Assembly (NCBI GenBank): GCA_020852835.1
Contig: JADZAC010000038.1
Coordinates: 1 to 64,000 of the forward strand
Source: Flavobacteriales bacterium
GTDB taxonomy: Bacteria > Bacteroidota > Bacteroidia > Flavobacteriales_F > PHOS-HE28
Direction: 5' to 3'
Length of the DNA: 64,000 nucleotides
Numbering within the stretch: position 1 is the first letter of the stretch; each line of letters starts with the position of its first letter. Below are positions 43,625 through 53,548 of the stretch, in pieces. The translations under genes were made by a program, and so were the position numbers. Under the pieces are notes generated by a model. It was not told the origin of the DNA and made no database searches. It worked only from the letters and a program-made list of their open reading frames with translations.

Positions 43625-45481
43625 TTAGTGGTCCATGTCCTCCCGGGGGTCTGGTGATGCCACTTGAAGGTCGTTATCGCGATCGGCATCGCCCGATCTG
43701 CCGTAGGGATCCAATTCCACGTGCACGGGCAACCCGCCAGGCGTGTAAATACGGAAGGTATAGAACGGGTGGGTCCAGGGCCAAGGGGGCAAGGTGCTCC
43801 AAAGCGACCCTTCCGGTTGCTCGGTTCGCGCGCCCAGCATCAGTGACAGCGGTATGTTGAAGCAGCTGGTGGAGCCGTCGCGCTCTTTTACCGCCACGTC
43901 CACGGGCATCAGCATCGATCCTTTGCGCTCCAGTGTGATCATCGTGGTGTCACCCCGGCTTTCAACCGCGTGAACCGCATAGTCCAGCGTGCGCGTGGTG
44001 TTGATCCACTCGTTGAAGTACCAGCCCAATTCCAGGCCGCTTTCCTTTTCCATGGCGCGTTGCACATCGATGGGCTCCGGGTGTTTGAAGGCGCAAGCCT
44101 TGAAATAGCGGCGCAGGCCCCGGTGCAAGGTGCTGTCACCGATCACCGCGCCCAACTGGTCCAGAAAAAACTCACCCTTGCTGTAGGCCGTGCCACTATA
44201 CCCGCGGTTGGTGGCGAAATGGTCGGCTTCCACCGACATGGGCTCGTGGAACTCCGAGGAGGCCAGGTCAAGATAGGCTTTCACGGCGTCCGCATGGGCG
44301 CGGTCCTTGGCCAGCTGCGGAAACAGCGTGCGCATGACCTCGGTGCCGGCATACTCGGTGAAGCCTTCGTCCATCCAAGGGTAGCTGAGCTCATCGCTGG
44401 CCAAAGCGCCGTAGTACCAGCTGTGCACCAGCTCATGCACACTCACGCCCACCAAGCTGCCCAGCCGGCGCTGACCGGTGATCAGGGTAAGCAGGAGGTA
44501 CTCCATGCCGCCATCGCCGCCCTGCACAAAACTGTACTCGGGCCATGGGTATTGGCCGAAGTGTTGGTTCATATGCTCCACGGCACGCACCATGTAGCCG
44601 GGCAGCTGGCTCCAAGCTTCCGCCGTGGAGGGGTCGTCCTTGCGGAAAAAACGGAGCAACGGGCCAATGGGCACTTGGGCCGTGGTCTGCACGTACGCAG
44701 GATCTGCGGCCCAGGCGAAGTCGTGCACTTTCGGCGCCTTGAAATGCCAGGTCAGCTTGCCGTCGTTGCGCTTTTGCTGCCGGGTTTTCCGGGCATAGCC
44801 GTGGCCCACTTCCCGGGCATTGGCCAGTACGCCGGTGGCCGCCACCGTAAAGGTGCTGTCGAGGGTGATGCGCACATCATAGTCGCCCCATTCCCCATAG
44901 AATTCACGGCCTACATAGGGGTCGGCGTGCCATCCGCGGCGATCGTAGGCTGCTACTTTGGGGTACCATTGCGTCATGCTGTAGGCCACGCCTTCGGCGT
45001 TGTTCCGTCCGCTGCGGCGGATCTGCAGCGGCACTTGGCCTTGAAAGGCCAGGTCCAAGACAGTGGATCTGCCCGGTGGGAGGGGCTGGCCCAGCCATAC
45101 CCGCAACACGGTGCCCAGCGGTTCCATTTTCAGGCTTCTCCCCTGTTGGCGGACGGACGTGCAGCTCAGGTCGCCCATTTCTTCGGGGCTGAGCTTTGCT
45201 ATTCGATCCATCACCCGTGGATCGGGATCGTCGATGGTGCGCGACCGCACATCCATCTCGCTGCCCGGTTTGAAGGCGTTGAAATACAGGTGGAAGAACA
45301 TTTCCCTCAGCGTATCCGGGCTGTTGTTCCAATAGTGAAGCCGTTCCGTGCCCGTGATCCGGTGCGTGCGCACGTCCAGCTCTACATCGAGATCGCAGCG
45401 GATCCGTTGCTGCCATCCATCACATTGGGCCGATATCAAGCTTGCTGCAAGAGCCGCAGGCAAGGTGAGCAGGGTTCGCAT
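43625..45481 (-). CDS. M1-family metallopeptidase
   Basis: This 618-residue protein has a signal peptide (MRTLLTLPAALAASLISAQ), an N-terminal aminopeptidase-N-like saddle domain, the GGMEY exopeptidase motif, and the zinc site HELVHSWYYGALASDELSYPWMDEGF (HExxH plus the downstream Glu). It likely trims peptides in the periplasm or at the cell surface. The ATG at 45481 begins the signal peptide. It converges on the EF-G-like gene with only three bases between stops. The C-terminal half is less conserved than in typical aminopeptidase N. Confidence 0.88.
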   Translation of the reverse strand: MRTLLTLPAALAASLISAQCDGWQQRIRCDLDVELDVRTHRITGTERLHYWNNSPDTLREMFFHLYFNAFKPGSEMDVRSRTIDDPDPRVMDRIAKLSPEEMGDLSCTSVRQQGRSLKMEPLGTVLRVWLGQPLPPGRSTVLDLAFQGQVPLQIRRSGRNNAEGVAYSMTQWYPKVAAYDRRGWHADPYVGREFYGEWGDYDVRITLDSTFTVAATGVLANAREVGHGYARKTRQQKRNDGKLTWHFKAPKVHDFAWAADPAYVQTTAQVPIGPLLRFFRKDDPSTAEAWSQLPGYMVRAVEHMNQHFGQYPWPEYSFVQGGDGGMEYLLLTLITGQRRLGSLVGVSVHELVHSWYYGALASDELSYPWMDEGFTEYAGTEVMRTLFPQLAKDRAHADAVKAYLDLASSEFHEPMSVEADHFATNRGYSGTAYSKGEFFLDQLGAVIGDSTLHRGLRRYFKACAFKHPEPIDVQRAMEKESGLELGWYFNEWINTTRTLDYAVHAVESRGDTTMITLERKGSMLMPVDVAVKERDGSTSCFNIPLSLMLGARTEQPEGSLWSTLPPWPWTHPFYTFRIYTPGGLPVHVELDPYGRSGDADRDNDLQVASPDPREDMDH

Positions 45482-46059
45482 GGAGCCAAAGATGATCGCT
45501 GTGCAACCGGTGCGAAATTGCCTGCTTGTTAAGAGATCCAATTCGGGCAGGCAGGGGTGGCCTCCCAGGAATTGTTCGAAATGGATCCACTGTGGAAGAC
45601 CCCTTAAAAAGGACCTTCAGCAGCGGGGCCCGGAACCAGGGGAAAGACGATGTCCACACCTACCCTGCGGGCAACGTAGATAACCTGTTGGGACAGTGTG
45701 GAAAAGCTGTTCACGGAGGTAAGTCGGCTGTTCATGACCTGTGCATTGCTGGTGTAAATAACCAACAATGGCACGCGTAGTGATCAGCGGTCCTAGATGG
45801 GCCCAGCTCACCGGCACGGTGAAAAGAGTGTTGGCAACCGGAGGAAGACCTGTTCAGATGCTGTGTAAAACGTGCTGAAAGATGGTGGATGGGACCTATC
45901 GACGCAGGACGGAGATCAACAGGATGCCAACATGGCCATCCACCGCAGTTGTGGACGAGACAGGATTGTTTGGAATGCTGGAGCCATGCCATTCGGTGCG
46001 ATCGCAGCACAAGGCATTGCATGCAACTTGGCCCTCAGGAAGGGCTTGGAGAACACCGC
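45482..46059. other. gene-less stretch with DnaA-box-like sequences
   Basis: No convincing gene is present between the start of the M1 gene and the end of the receiver gene. TTTTCCACA (45697-45705, minus) and TTTTACACA (45862-45870, minus) match TTWTNCACA exactly. TTATTTACA (near 45752, minus) differs by one base, and several weaker TGTGGA/TGTTCA repeats occur. The stretch is not strikingly AT-rich. Confidence 0.4.
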
Positions 46060-46542
46060 CTAGGAGAGCAAGCTCTGGCGTAGTGCAAACTCCAGCTGCC
46101 GGTTCGATTCGAGCAGCTTTTCCGTAAACGCCTTACGTTCCATTTCCGCTTGGTGCCGGGCCCATGCCTGGGCTACGGCACGGCGCACATCATCCACCTC
46201 CCAAGGTTTCTGGATATAGTGGCACACGCCACCTTCATTCAGGGCATCAACAAGCGCCTGCAGGTCTGCATGGGCGGTTATCAACATGCGGTGAACCTGT
46301 GGATAACGCTCCCGGATCCGGCGCAAGGCCTCACTGCCGGCCACTCCGGGCATGCGCTGGTCGCAGATCACCACATGCACCCGGGCAACTTCGAGCACTT
46401 TCCAGGCTTCGTTCAGATCGGCGGCCAACACTACGTTGAAATCCTTGCGGAACGTGGCCTTGAACGTGATGCGGTTCTCCTCTTCATCATCGATGTAGAG
46501 CACGGTGGGCACCGTTGGGCAGTGTTGCGGCATGGCGATCAT
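46060..46542 (-). CDS. single-domain response regulator
   Basis: This protein of about 160 residues has a complete receiver domain: acidic pair in VLYIDDEEEN, phosphoacceptor Asp in VVICDQRMPG, Thr/Ser switch in MLITAHAD, and Lys in IQKPWE. A C-terminal coiled helix (ARHQAEMERKAFTEKLLESNRQL) follows; no DNA-binding domain is present. The receiver is closely related to the one in the REC-PAS-kinase at 51959, suggesting a paralog. The start is uncertain between ATG 46542 and ATG 46533; the long frame to 46629 lacks likeness. Confidence 0.85.
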   Translation of the reverse strand: MIAMPQHCPTVPTVLYIDDEEENRITFKATFRKDFNVVLAADLNEAWKVLEVARVHVVICDQRMPGVAGSEALRRIRERYPQVHRMLITAHADLQALVDALNEGGVCHYIQKPWEVDDVRRAVAQAWARHQAEMERKAFTEKLLESNRQLEFALRQSLLS

Positions 46543-46670
46543 CGGAGGGAGGTTGTTCGGGGCGCTGTACGCAGCCCGCGCAAAAAGGTTATGAACAAAT
46601 CCTCCGTCCGTTGTTAATAACTTATTCAAGGTTACATTCGGCGCCGAACCGTGTTTCGCTCACTTTCGCA

Positions 46671-48989
46671 ATGATGGCCTTGGATCCCGTCCTGCATCGG
46701 TTATTGGCAAGGGAACAACCTGTTGCTCAGGCATACCGCCCAAGTTTCTTCAAGTTGCCCGCAGATCAGCAGGCGCTGCGCCAGCTGTTGGAACAGGAGC
46801 CCGCGATACACGTGCACGATCGCATGCACGCCCAGTTGCAGGAGTTGCTGAAATCACTCCATCCCAGCGTAAAATTCACTTCTGAAGAACTTGAACTCGC
46901 GATTGCTGACCACCTGAGCGGCAAAACGATGACGGAATATGGCCAGTGGGTGTTTTACCCTTGGTCGAAAACACTGGTGCACCTGTTGGAAGCCGAAGAA
47001 TTTGCACAGGTGCGCACCGATCGCAACCGGAACAAGATCACCCGCGAGGAGCAGTTGGTGTTGGCCGGAAAGAAGATCGGCGTAATCGGATTGTCGGTGG
47101 GCCAGTCCGTTAGCCTCACCATGGCCTTGGAGCGTTGCTTCGGCGAGATCCGTTTGGCCGACTTTGACACCTTGGACCTGAGCAACCTGAACCGCATCCG
47201 CACCGGGGTGGCCAACTTGGGCGTCAACAAGGCCGTAGTGACCGCGCGGGAAATTGCCGAGATCGATCCCTATCTGAACGTGGTCTGCTTCACGGACGGC
47301 CTGACCCGGGCAAACTTGGACGACTACTTCACCAGTGGTGGCAAGTTGGACATCCTGGTGGAAGAATGCGACAGTGTGGACATCAAGATCCTAGCCCGCC
47401 AAAAGGCCAAGGAGCTGGGCATACCCGTGGTGATGGACATGAGCGACCGCGGCTGCTTGGACGTGGAGCGTTTCGACCTAGAGCCGGAGCGGCCCATCCT
47501 GCATGGCTGGATCGACCATTTGGACTTGGAGGCGGCCAAGCGGCCCATGAGCGCTGAAGAAAAGGTGCCTTACATGCTGCCCATCACCGGGGTGGAAACG
47601 CTGAGCCCGCGGATGAAAGCCTCGGTGATCGAACTGGGGCAAACCATCAGCACATGGCCGCAATTGGCCACTTCGGTGGTGCTCGGCGGCGCCTTGGCCG
47701 GTGATGCGGTGCGGCGGATCGCCTTGGACCAGTTCCGAAGCTCGGGCCGTTGGCATGTGGACCTTGAGCAACAGATAGCCGATATACCGGAGGTGGTACC
47801 ACCTGTCCCCCTGCCTGGTGATCATTCCGCTCTCGGGCTATTGCCGGATGTGCTGGAGCCGTTGTTGGGGGCCGTCCCCGGGGAAGCCTTGGCCTTGGAT
47901 GCCCCAGCCATGAACGCCTTGGAGCAAGCGGCAACCTTGGCTCCGAGCGAAGGCAACCTGCGGCCATGGAAGTTGCATTGGCACGGTCGGCGGTTGCTGC
48001 TCCTGCACGACAGTGAGCGGTCGCGCAGCGTGTGGGACCCGGACCATCGCCTGGCGCAACTGGCCTTGGGCGCCTGTTTGGAGAACATTGTGCTCAAAGC
48101 ACATGAACTCGGACTGGAAGCAATTCCGGGCCCGGAGGTTCTTGAGCTGCCGCAGCTTGCGGCCAGCCTGGTCTTTGCTGCATCCGGCACGCCAGGGGGC
48201 GCAGCGGGCGACTGGGACCATTTGGCCGATGCCATTGCCCAGCACCACACCTATCGGGGGCCTGGCACCAAACAGGAGTTGCCCGTTGCGGACAGGCAAC
48301 GGCTCGAACATGCCGCAGGCTCGTTTCATGCCCGCGTGCATTGGCTGGAGGGGGAGCAACACATGCAGCTTCTTGCCGGCCTGCTGGCCCAAACGGAGCG
48401 CATCCGCATGATGCATCCCGAGGGGCACCGGGAATTCTTCACGCAATGGCTGAGTTGGAATGATCCGGATCATGTTGCGGAAAACAGCGGGGTGCCGCTC
48501 CGCGATCTGGCCTTGCCCCCCATGGCCGAAGCGGCCTTGAAGGTGATGGCAGACCCCAAGGCCATGGACCTGTTGCGGCAGTGGGATGGCGGCAAAACCA
48601 TCGGCATGCTGCCCATCCTGCACCTGGGCTCCTCCTCGGCCGTCGCCTTGATCACCCTTGCCCCCGGTGTTGAACAGCCCGGCAGTTTGGCCGCAGGCAG
48701 GGCCGTGCAGCGGCTATGGCTCAGTGCCCGGCAGTTGGGCTGGGGGGTTCAACCCATTGTATCGCCGATCTTGCTGCCGGTTGCCGTGGCGGCGTCGCCC
48801 GGCCGGTTCAGCAGGCAAGTGCATGAAACCGCAGCCTTGGTGCAGACGGGCCTCCAGGATCTTTTCGGAACCGGCCCAGGTACCCCGCTGTGCCTGCTGC
48901 GGATCAGCAAACCCGTGGGCCGCGCCGCGCACGCGCAACCTGCGATCAGACAACTTCTTCAGCAACCCGCCCAAACCTTGCATGCATGA
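46671..48989 (+). CDS. ThiF/E1-like and nitroreductase-like fusion (Rv1355c family)
   Basis: This 772-residue protein joins two enzyme folds. The N-terminal half has the E1/ThiF nucleotide-binding region (GVIGLSVGQSV, about 137-147) and FDTLDLSNLNR (about 165-175), which activates a carboxylate by adenylation in known homologs. The C-terminal half (about 400-740) resembles an FMN-binding nitroreductase-like fold. Such fusions are named Rv1355c family. No CxxC zinc pair was seen. It is coupled to a GNAT-like gene by an ATGA overlap, and together they may make a modified small molecule. The ATG at 46671 is preceded by CACTTTCG. Confidence 0.8.
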   Translation: MMALDPVLHRLLAREQPVAQAYRPSFFKLPADQQALRQLLEQEPAIHVHDRMHAQLQELLKSLHPSVKFTSEELELAIADHLSGKTMTEYGQWVFYPWSKTLVHLLEAEEFAQVRTDRNRNKITREEQLVLAGKKIGVIGLSVGQSVSLTMALERCFGEIRLADFDTLDLSNLNRIRTGVANLGVNKAVVTAREIAEIDPYLNVVCFTDGLTRANLDDYFTSGGKLDILVEECDSVDIKILARQKAKELGIPVVMDMSDRGCLDVERFDLEPERPILHGWIDHLDLEAAKRPMSAEEKVPYMLPITGVETLSPRMKASVIELGQTISTWPQLATSVVLGGALAGDAVRRIALDQFRSSGRWHVDLEQQIADIPEVVPPVPLPGDHSALGLLPDVLEPLLGAVPGEALALDAPAMNALEQAATLAPSEGNLRPWKLHWHGRRLLLLHDSERSRSVWDPDHRLAQLALGACLENIVLKAHELGLEAIPGPEVLELPQLAASLVFAASGTPGGAAGDWDHLADAIAQHHTYRGPGTKQELPVADRQRLEHAAGSFHARVHWLEGEQHMQLLAGLLAQTERIRMMHPEGHREFFTQWLSWNDPDHVAENSGVPLRDLALPPMAEAALKVMADPKAMDLLRQWDGGKTIGMLPILHLGSSSAVALITLAPGVEQPGSLAAGRAVQRLWLSARQLGWGVQPIVSPILLPVAVAASPGRFSRQVHETAALVQTGLQDLFGTGPGTPLCLLRISKPVGRAAHAQPAIRQLLQQPAQTLHA

Positions 48990-49777
48990 AGGCAATCTAC
49001 CCAACCCCGCAGCCGGAAGGAAAATTGGACCGCATTACGCTCAGGGCTTTTCGGGCCCCCGATGATCCGGGCCTTTGCCAAGAGTTCATCGAGGAACACC
49101 AAAAGGTGCTTACGGACATCGGCGTGAACCAACTGATAGCCCGGGATCATGCATGGGTGAACGACCCGAATTGCTGCGTGATCGTGGCGCGCCATGCCGA
49201 ACATGGCATGGTCGGGGGCATTCGCCTGCAACTTGCGGAACCCGGTGTGAATTTGCCCATGGTGGATTCCATTGAGAAGAGCGACCCCCGCGTGCACCTG
49301 GCCATGGAGGAGCTGCTGCCCTGGGGCAATGGCGAGGTATGCGGCCTGTGGGCAGCGCACCGCTATTTGGGGAAAGGCGTGCCCGGGCTGCTCAGCAAGG
49401 CGGTCACCACCATTTCGGTAGCAGCTGGTGCCGGCCGCATGGTGTGCTTTGTGGCACACTACACGCAGAAATACCCTGCAAAGAACGGATTCATTGTGCT
49501 GGACAGCGTTGGCGAGAACGGATTCTTCCCTTCCTATCCCATTCCGCGCATCACCACCATTGCCATGGTGAACCCGGACACGCGCCTGCTGGAGCATGCC
49601 AGCCTGGAGCACCGGCTGTCCATCTACAGCCTGCGGCTCCGGCCGGAGCAAACACGCATCGAGACCTTCGGTGATACCTCCTTGGAGGTGAAGTACGAAC
49701 TGTGCATCAATGCCCAGGTGAAGGACCTGCACGCCTACCGGCAGATCGAGGAACAATGGCGGGCCGCATGTGCCTGA
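48986..49777 (+). CDS. GNAT-like acyltransferase
   Basis: This 263-residue protein shows an acyltransferase fold like GNAT enzymes, with conserved stretches such as AHRYLGKGVPGLLSKAV and GRMVCFVAHYTQKYPAKNGF. Its length and layout recall N-acyl amino acid or homoserine-lactone synthases. The substrate is unknown. It overlaps the ThiF-nitroreductase gene by four bases and is followed after 39 bases by a sensor kinase, so the three genes may form one unit. Confidence 0.6.
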   Translation: MKAIYPTPQPEGKLDRITLRAFRAPDDPGLCQEFIEEHQKVLTDIGVNQLIARDHAWVNDPNCCVIVARHAEHGMVGGIRLQLAEPGVNLPMVDSIEKSDPRVHLAMEELLPWGNGEVCGLWAAHRYLGKGVPGLLSKAVTTISVAAGAGRMVCFVAHYTQKYPAKNGFIVLDSVGENGFFPSYPIPRITTIAMVNPDTRLLEHASLEHRLSIYSLRLRPEQTRIETFGDTSLEVKYELCINAQVKDLHAYRQIEEQWRAACA

Positions 49778-49816
49778 TACCGCAACCCGGGGCCTTGGCA
49801 TACGTATAACGCGGCC

Positions 49817-51952
49817 GTGGCACGCTTCCTCCTCCTCCTCGCGCTATTGATTCCCGCCTGGGCATCCGGCTCTTCGGACCGGCAGCACTGGGTTGTTTTC
49901 GGCAAGGACCCATCGGCCCGGCCGGTAGGAACCAAACTGGAACTGTTCAGTGACCCTACGGCCGCCTTGGGCATGCAGGAGGTGGCCGCCAGTGGCGGCT
50001 TCAAGACCAGCCAAGAACTGGTGCCCAACTTGGGGGTGAGCAGTGCGGCCCAGTGGGCCATGTTCACCGTGTTGAACGTGAATGTGGACGAAGTTCCCTA
50101 TGTATTGGTGGATTACCCGGAGATCGAGGAGTTGGACCTGTACCTGGTGGACCCGCAAGGCATTCGCCACTTGATCTCCGCCGGTCAGGCCAGGCCTTTT
50201 TCAGATGGCGCTCAAAGCTCGCCTTCCTTCAGCACCCGGCTTGACATTCCTTTCGGCGGAACGGCCCAGGTGTTTATACGGGCCAAAGGCGATAAGCAGC
50301 TGCAGTTGCCCGTCTATGTGATCTCCAGATCCGAGGAATCCACCATTGCCATGAACAGGAGCCTGTTCATCGGCGGGTACATCGGCCTGATGCTGGTGAT
50401 GATCTTGTACAATTTGTTCGTGTTCACCTCCACCAAGGATTCCAGCTACATCTACTATGTGGTGGCACTGATCTTTTCACTCTTCACCCAGTTGTCCTTC
50501 ACCGGATATTTGGGCTACTACCTGTTCAGCGATGTTCCCTGGATCAAGCAACACGCCTCGCTGATCCTCACAGCCTTCACCGCGGTCAGTTCCAATTTGT
50601 TCATGGACCGGTTCATCCACGCCCGCAAACATGTACGCCATTTCACGCGGGTCTTGTACACCTTCTTTGCGTTGATGGGCGTGGGCGTGTTGCTGGACCT
50701 GGTGGGCATGCGGGTGCAAGCCTATGGCCTGATGCAGCTCCTGTCCATGGCCTTGGCCTTGTACACCTTGGCCGTGGCGATCATCAGCTACAGGCAGGGG
50801 GAGCGCTCTGCCAAATTCTTTTTGATCGCTTGGTGCATATTCCTCACCGGCATCGTGGTATTTGTGGCCAAGGACTGGGGTTTGGTGCCCTACAACGACT
50901 TCACCAAGTACATGATGACCATCGGCTCATCCGTGGAAGTGGTACTGCTGTCGCTGGGTTTGGCTGACCGGATCAATGTGCTGCGCAGGGAGAAGGACCG
51001 CTCGCAAGCCGAGGCGTTGCGCACGGCGCAGGAAAAAGCCACCTTGATCCGGGAGCAGAATGCCGTGCTGGAGATGAAGGTGGCCGAGCGCACCCACGCG
51101 CTTCAGGAAAGCAACGACCACCTTAAGCAAACCCAGAGCCAGCTGGTGAGCGCGGAGAAGATGGCCTCTCTGGGCCAGCTTACCGCCGGTATCGCCCACG
51201 AGATCAACAACCCGATCAACTACATCAGCAGCAGCATACCTCCGTTGAAGCGCGACCTGGGCGAACTGAAAGAGGTGCTGGAGGCCTATCGGGAAGCATC
51301 AAAAGGGCAAGCGGCCTTGGCTCCCGTGCACGCCTTGGAGCAGCGGATCGGCGTGGAGGATACGGTGCGGGAAGTGGAGGAGATCCTGCTGGCCCTGGAG
51401 CATGGTGCCGCCCGCACCTCGGAGATCGTTCGCGGCCTGCGCACCTTCAGCCGCCTGGATGAAGATGACCTGAAGGAAGCCGACATCAACGAGTGCCTGC
51501 GCAGCACGGTCGTTGTGCTCGGTCCGCAGTTCCGCGATGGCGTCCGCGTGGTATATGACCTGCAGGACTTGCCCCAAGTGGAATGCTACCCGGGCAAGCT
51601 GAACCAGTTGTTCATGAACCTGCTGAACAATGCGGCGCACGCCGTAAAAAAGAGGCACGGATCCACTGGCGGTGAGGTACGCATCGCCACCCGCCTGCAC
51701 AACGGTGCCGTGCAGGTGGCCGTGGGCGATAACGGCACGGGCATGGATGACCAGGTGATGTCCCACCTTTTTGAACCCTTTTACACTACCAAGGAAGTGG
51801 GTGAAGGCACGGGCCTGGGGCTGTCCATTGCCAAAGGCATCATTGACAAGCATCATGGCCAGGTGGAAGTTCATAGCGAACTTGGCACCGGCACCACCTT
51901 TACCATCAACCTGCCCTTGGCCCAACCCCGGCAGCTGGCCAAAAGTGCCTGA
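49817..51952 (+). CDS. 7TM-DISM sensor histidine kinase
   Basis: This 711-residue protein starts with GTG and a signal peptide (VARFLLLLALLIPAWASG). A periplasmic 7TMR-DISM extracellular domain and seven membrane helices follow (about 185-390). Then come a coiled-coil linker and a kinase with H box GIAHEINNPINYISSS, N box MNLLNNAAHAV, G1 DNGTGM and G2 GTGLGLSIAKG. It likely senses a periplasmic ligand and phosphorylates a receiver. No ATG fits the signal peptide, so GTG is the real start. Its closest receivers are in the next gene and at 46060. Confidence 0.9.
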   Translation: MARFLLLLALLIPAWASGSSDRQHWVVFGKDPSARPVGTKLELFSDPTAALGMQEVAASGGFKTSQELVPNLGVSSAAQWAMFTVLNVNVDEVPYVLVDYPEIEELDLYLVDPQGIRHLISAGQARPFSDGAQSSPSFSTRLDIPFGGTAQVFIRAKGDKQLQLPVYVISRSEESTIAMNRSLFIGGYIGLMLVMILYNLFVFTSTKDSSYIYYVVALIFSLFTQLSFTGYLGYYLFSDVPWIKQHASLILTAFTAVSSNLFMDRFIHARKHVRHFTRVLYTFFALMGVGVLLDLVGMRVQAYGLMQLLSMALALYTLAVAIISYRQGERSAKFFLIAWCIFLTGIVVFVAKDWGLVPYNDFTKYMMTIGSSVEVVLLSLGLADRINVLRREKDRSQAEALRTAQEKATLIREQNAVLEMKVAERTHALQESNDHLKQTQSQLVSAEKMASLGQLTAGIAHEINNPINYISSSIPPLKRDLGELKEVLEAYREASKGQAALAPVHALEQRIGVEDTVREVEEILLALEHGAARTSEIVRGLRTFSRLDEDDLKEADINECLRSTVVVLGPQFRDGVRVVYDLQDLPQVECYPGKLNQLFMNLLNNAAHAVKKRHGSTGGEVRIATRLHNGAVQVAVGDNGTGMDDQVMSHLFEPFYTTKEVGEGTGLGLSIAKGIIDKHHGQVEVHSELGTGTTFTINLPLAQPRQLAKSA

Positions 51953-51958
51953 ACCCCC

Positions 51959-53485
51959 ATGGACCGACCCGCCGAGAAGATCAACGTGCTCTATGTGGAC
52001 GACGAGGAAGGCAACTTGTTGGCCTTTCGCGCCAGTTTCCGCCGTGATTTCGACGTGCATGTCTGCACCAGTGGAGCAGACGCTCTGGCTTGGCTGGAAC
52101 AGCACACGGCCCATGTGGTGATCAGTGACCAGCGCATGCCGGGCATGACCGGCGCGGAATTCCTGGCTGCTGTGCGCCATCGGTGGCCCAACAGCGTGCG
52201 GCTGCTGCTGACGGGCTATTCAGACATCAAGGCCGTGGTGGAAGCCATCAACCTCGGCGGCATCCATGCCTACATCACCAAGCCTTGGGACCCCACGGAC
52301 CTCAAGTTGCGGATCGAACAAGCCTACGAGGTGCACTTCCTGCGGGCCCAGCGCGACCGGTTGTTTGAGCGGTACCGCCAAGTATTTGATGCCTCGGGCG
52401 ATCCCATTGCCATTCTGGACGACAAGGGCGTGTTCCGCGAACTGAACCCTGCCGCGGAACAACTGTTCCAACTGGAACACGTCCCTTCAGGTTCCGTGCC
52501 GTACAGCGACTTTATCGTGGACCTGCCCGCCGTGCTGCGCCGGTTCCTGGCCAAGCGCCAAGGAACCACCTTCAAGAACGTGGACCTGACCTTGGCGATC
52601 CCCGGGGGAGCAATGGTGGATTGTTTGGTGACCGTCTCCTTCATTGGCCGGGACAATGACGGCACCCGCCTGTACCAGGCCATGATCAAGGACATCACCG
52701 ACCGCAAGCAGGAGGAGGACCAATTGCGCCGGCTGAACAGGGATTTGGACCGCAGGGTGGCCGTGCGCACCAAACAATTGATGGAGGCACTGGACGATCT
52801 GGGGGCTTTTTCCTATTCCGTTGCGCATGATCTCCGTTCCCCATTGAAAAACATCAAGGTGATGAGCGACCACCTGGGGAACTTGGCGGGGATGCGCGGG
52901 GATGAAGAGGAACGGGACCTGAGCGAACGGATCCACAAGGGAGCCGCCCGCCTGCTGAACCTGGTGGATGACCTGCTCCGTTTTTCGCGCACCGATGCAA
53001 AACAGGCGGAACTGGCACCGCTCGATGCAGCGGAGCTGATGCAGGAATGCATCCGGGAGATCTGCGTGCCCGTGGACCATGTCCGCTTTATCCTGCCCGA
53101 ACACGGCATGGCCATGATCCACGCCGATCGGGCCATGGTAAAGGTGGCGCTGAACAACCTGCTGGCCAACGCGGTGAAGTTCACCCGGATGAAGGCGGAG
53201 GCCATCATTGAACTGGGCCATGCCCACGGGGAGGATGGTGACCTGCTCTGGGTGAAGGACAACGGGGTAGGTTTCGACAGCCAGAAAAAGGACCAGGTAT
53301 TCGGCGTGTTCAAGCGGCTGCATTCTGCCACCCAGTTCGAGGGCACCGGCATCGGGCTGGCATTGGTGGACCGGATCATGAAGAAGCACCAGGGCAGTTG
53401 CTGGGCCGAAGGGGCGCAAGACCAGGGTGCCACCATTTACTTGCGGTTCCCGGCCGGGGGATCGGCCATGCGCCAAGCGGGCTGA
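51959..53485 (+). CDS. REC-PAS-histidine kinase hybrid
   Basis: This 508-residue cytoplasmic protein has an N-terminal receiver (YVDDEEGN, phosphoacceptor VVISDQRMPG, KPWD), a PAS domain (FDASGDPIAILDDKGVFRELNPAAEQLFQLE), a HisKA H box (SYSVAHDLRSPLKNIK) and an HATPase domain (NNLLANAVKFTRM, DNGVGFD, GTGIGLALVDRIM). It may relay phosphate from the 7TM-DISM kinase, from which it is separated by six bases. Its receiver is very similar to the orphan receiver at 46060. Confidence 0.9.
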   Translation: MDRPAEKINVLYVDDEEGNLLAFRASFRRDFDVHVCTSGADALAWLEQHTAHVVISDQRMPGMTGAEFLAAVRHRWPNSVRLLLTGYSDIKAVVEAINLGGIHAYITKPWDPTDLKLRIEQAYEVHFLRAQRDRLFERYRQVFDASGDPIAILDDKGVFRELNPAAEQLFQLEHVPSGSVPYSDFIVDLPAVLRRFLAKRQGTTFKNVDLTLAIPGGAMVDCLVTVSFIGRDNDGTRLYQAMIKDITDRKQEEDQLRRLNRDLDRRVAVRTKQLMEALDDLGAFSYSVAHDLRSPLKNIKVMSDHLGNLAGMRGDEEERDLSERIHKGAARLLNLVDDLLRFSRTDAKQAELAPLDAAELMQECIREICVPVDHVRFILPEHGMAMIHADRAMVKVALNNLLANAVKFTRMKAEAIIELGHAHGEDGDLLWVKDNGVGFDSQKKDQVFGVFKRLHSATQFEGTGIGLALVDRIMKKHQGSCWAEGAQDQGATIYLRFPAGGSAMRQAG

Positions 53486-53548
53486 TCGTAACCTGCACAG
53501 CCTTGGTGTGCGTATGAGGTGCATGGGCATACATGCCTGATAAGCACC

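Noticed and set aside
45526-46022. Frames of 84-96 codons between M1 peptidase and the receiver gene
   Set aside because: They show no signal peptide, family motif or promoter match, and overlap each other on both strands.
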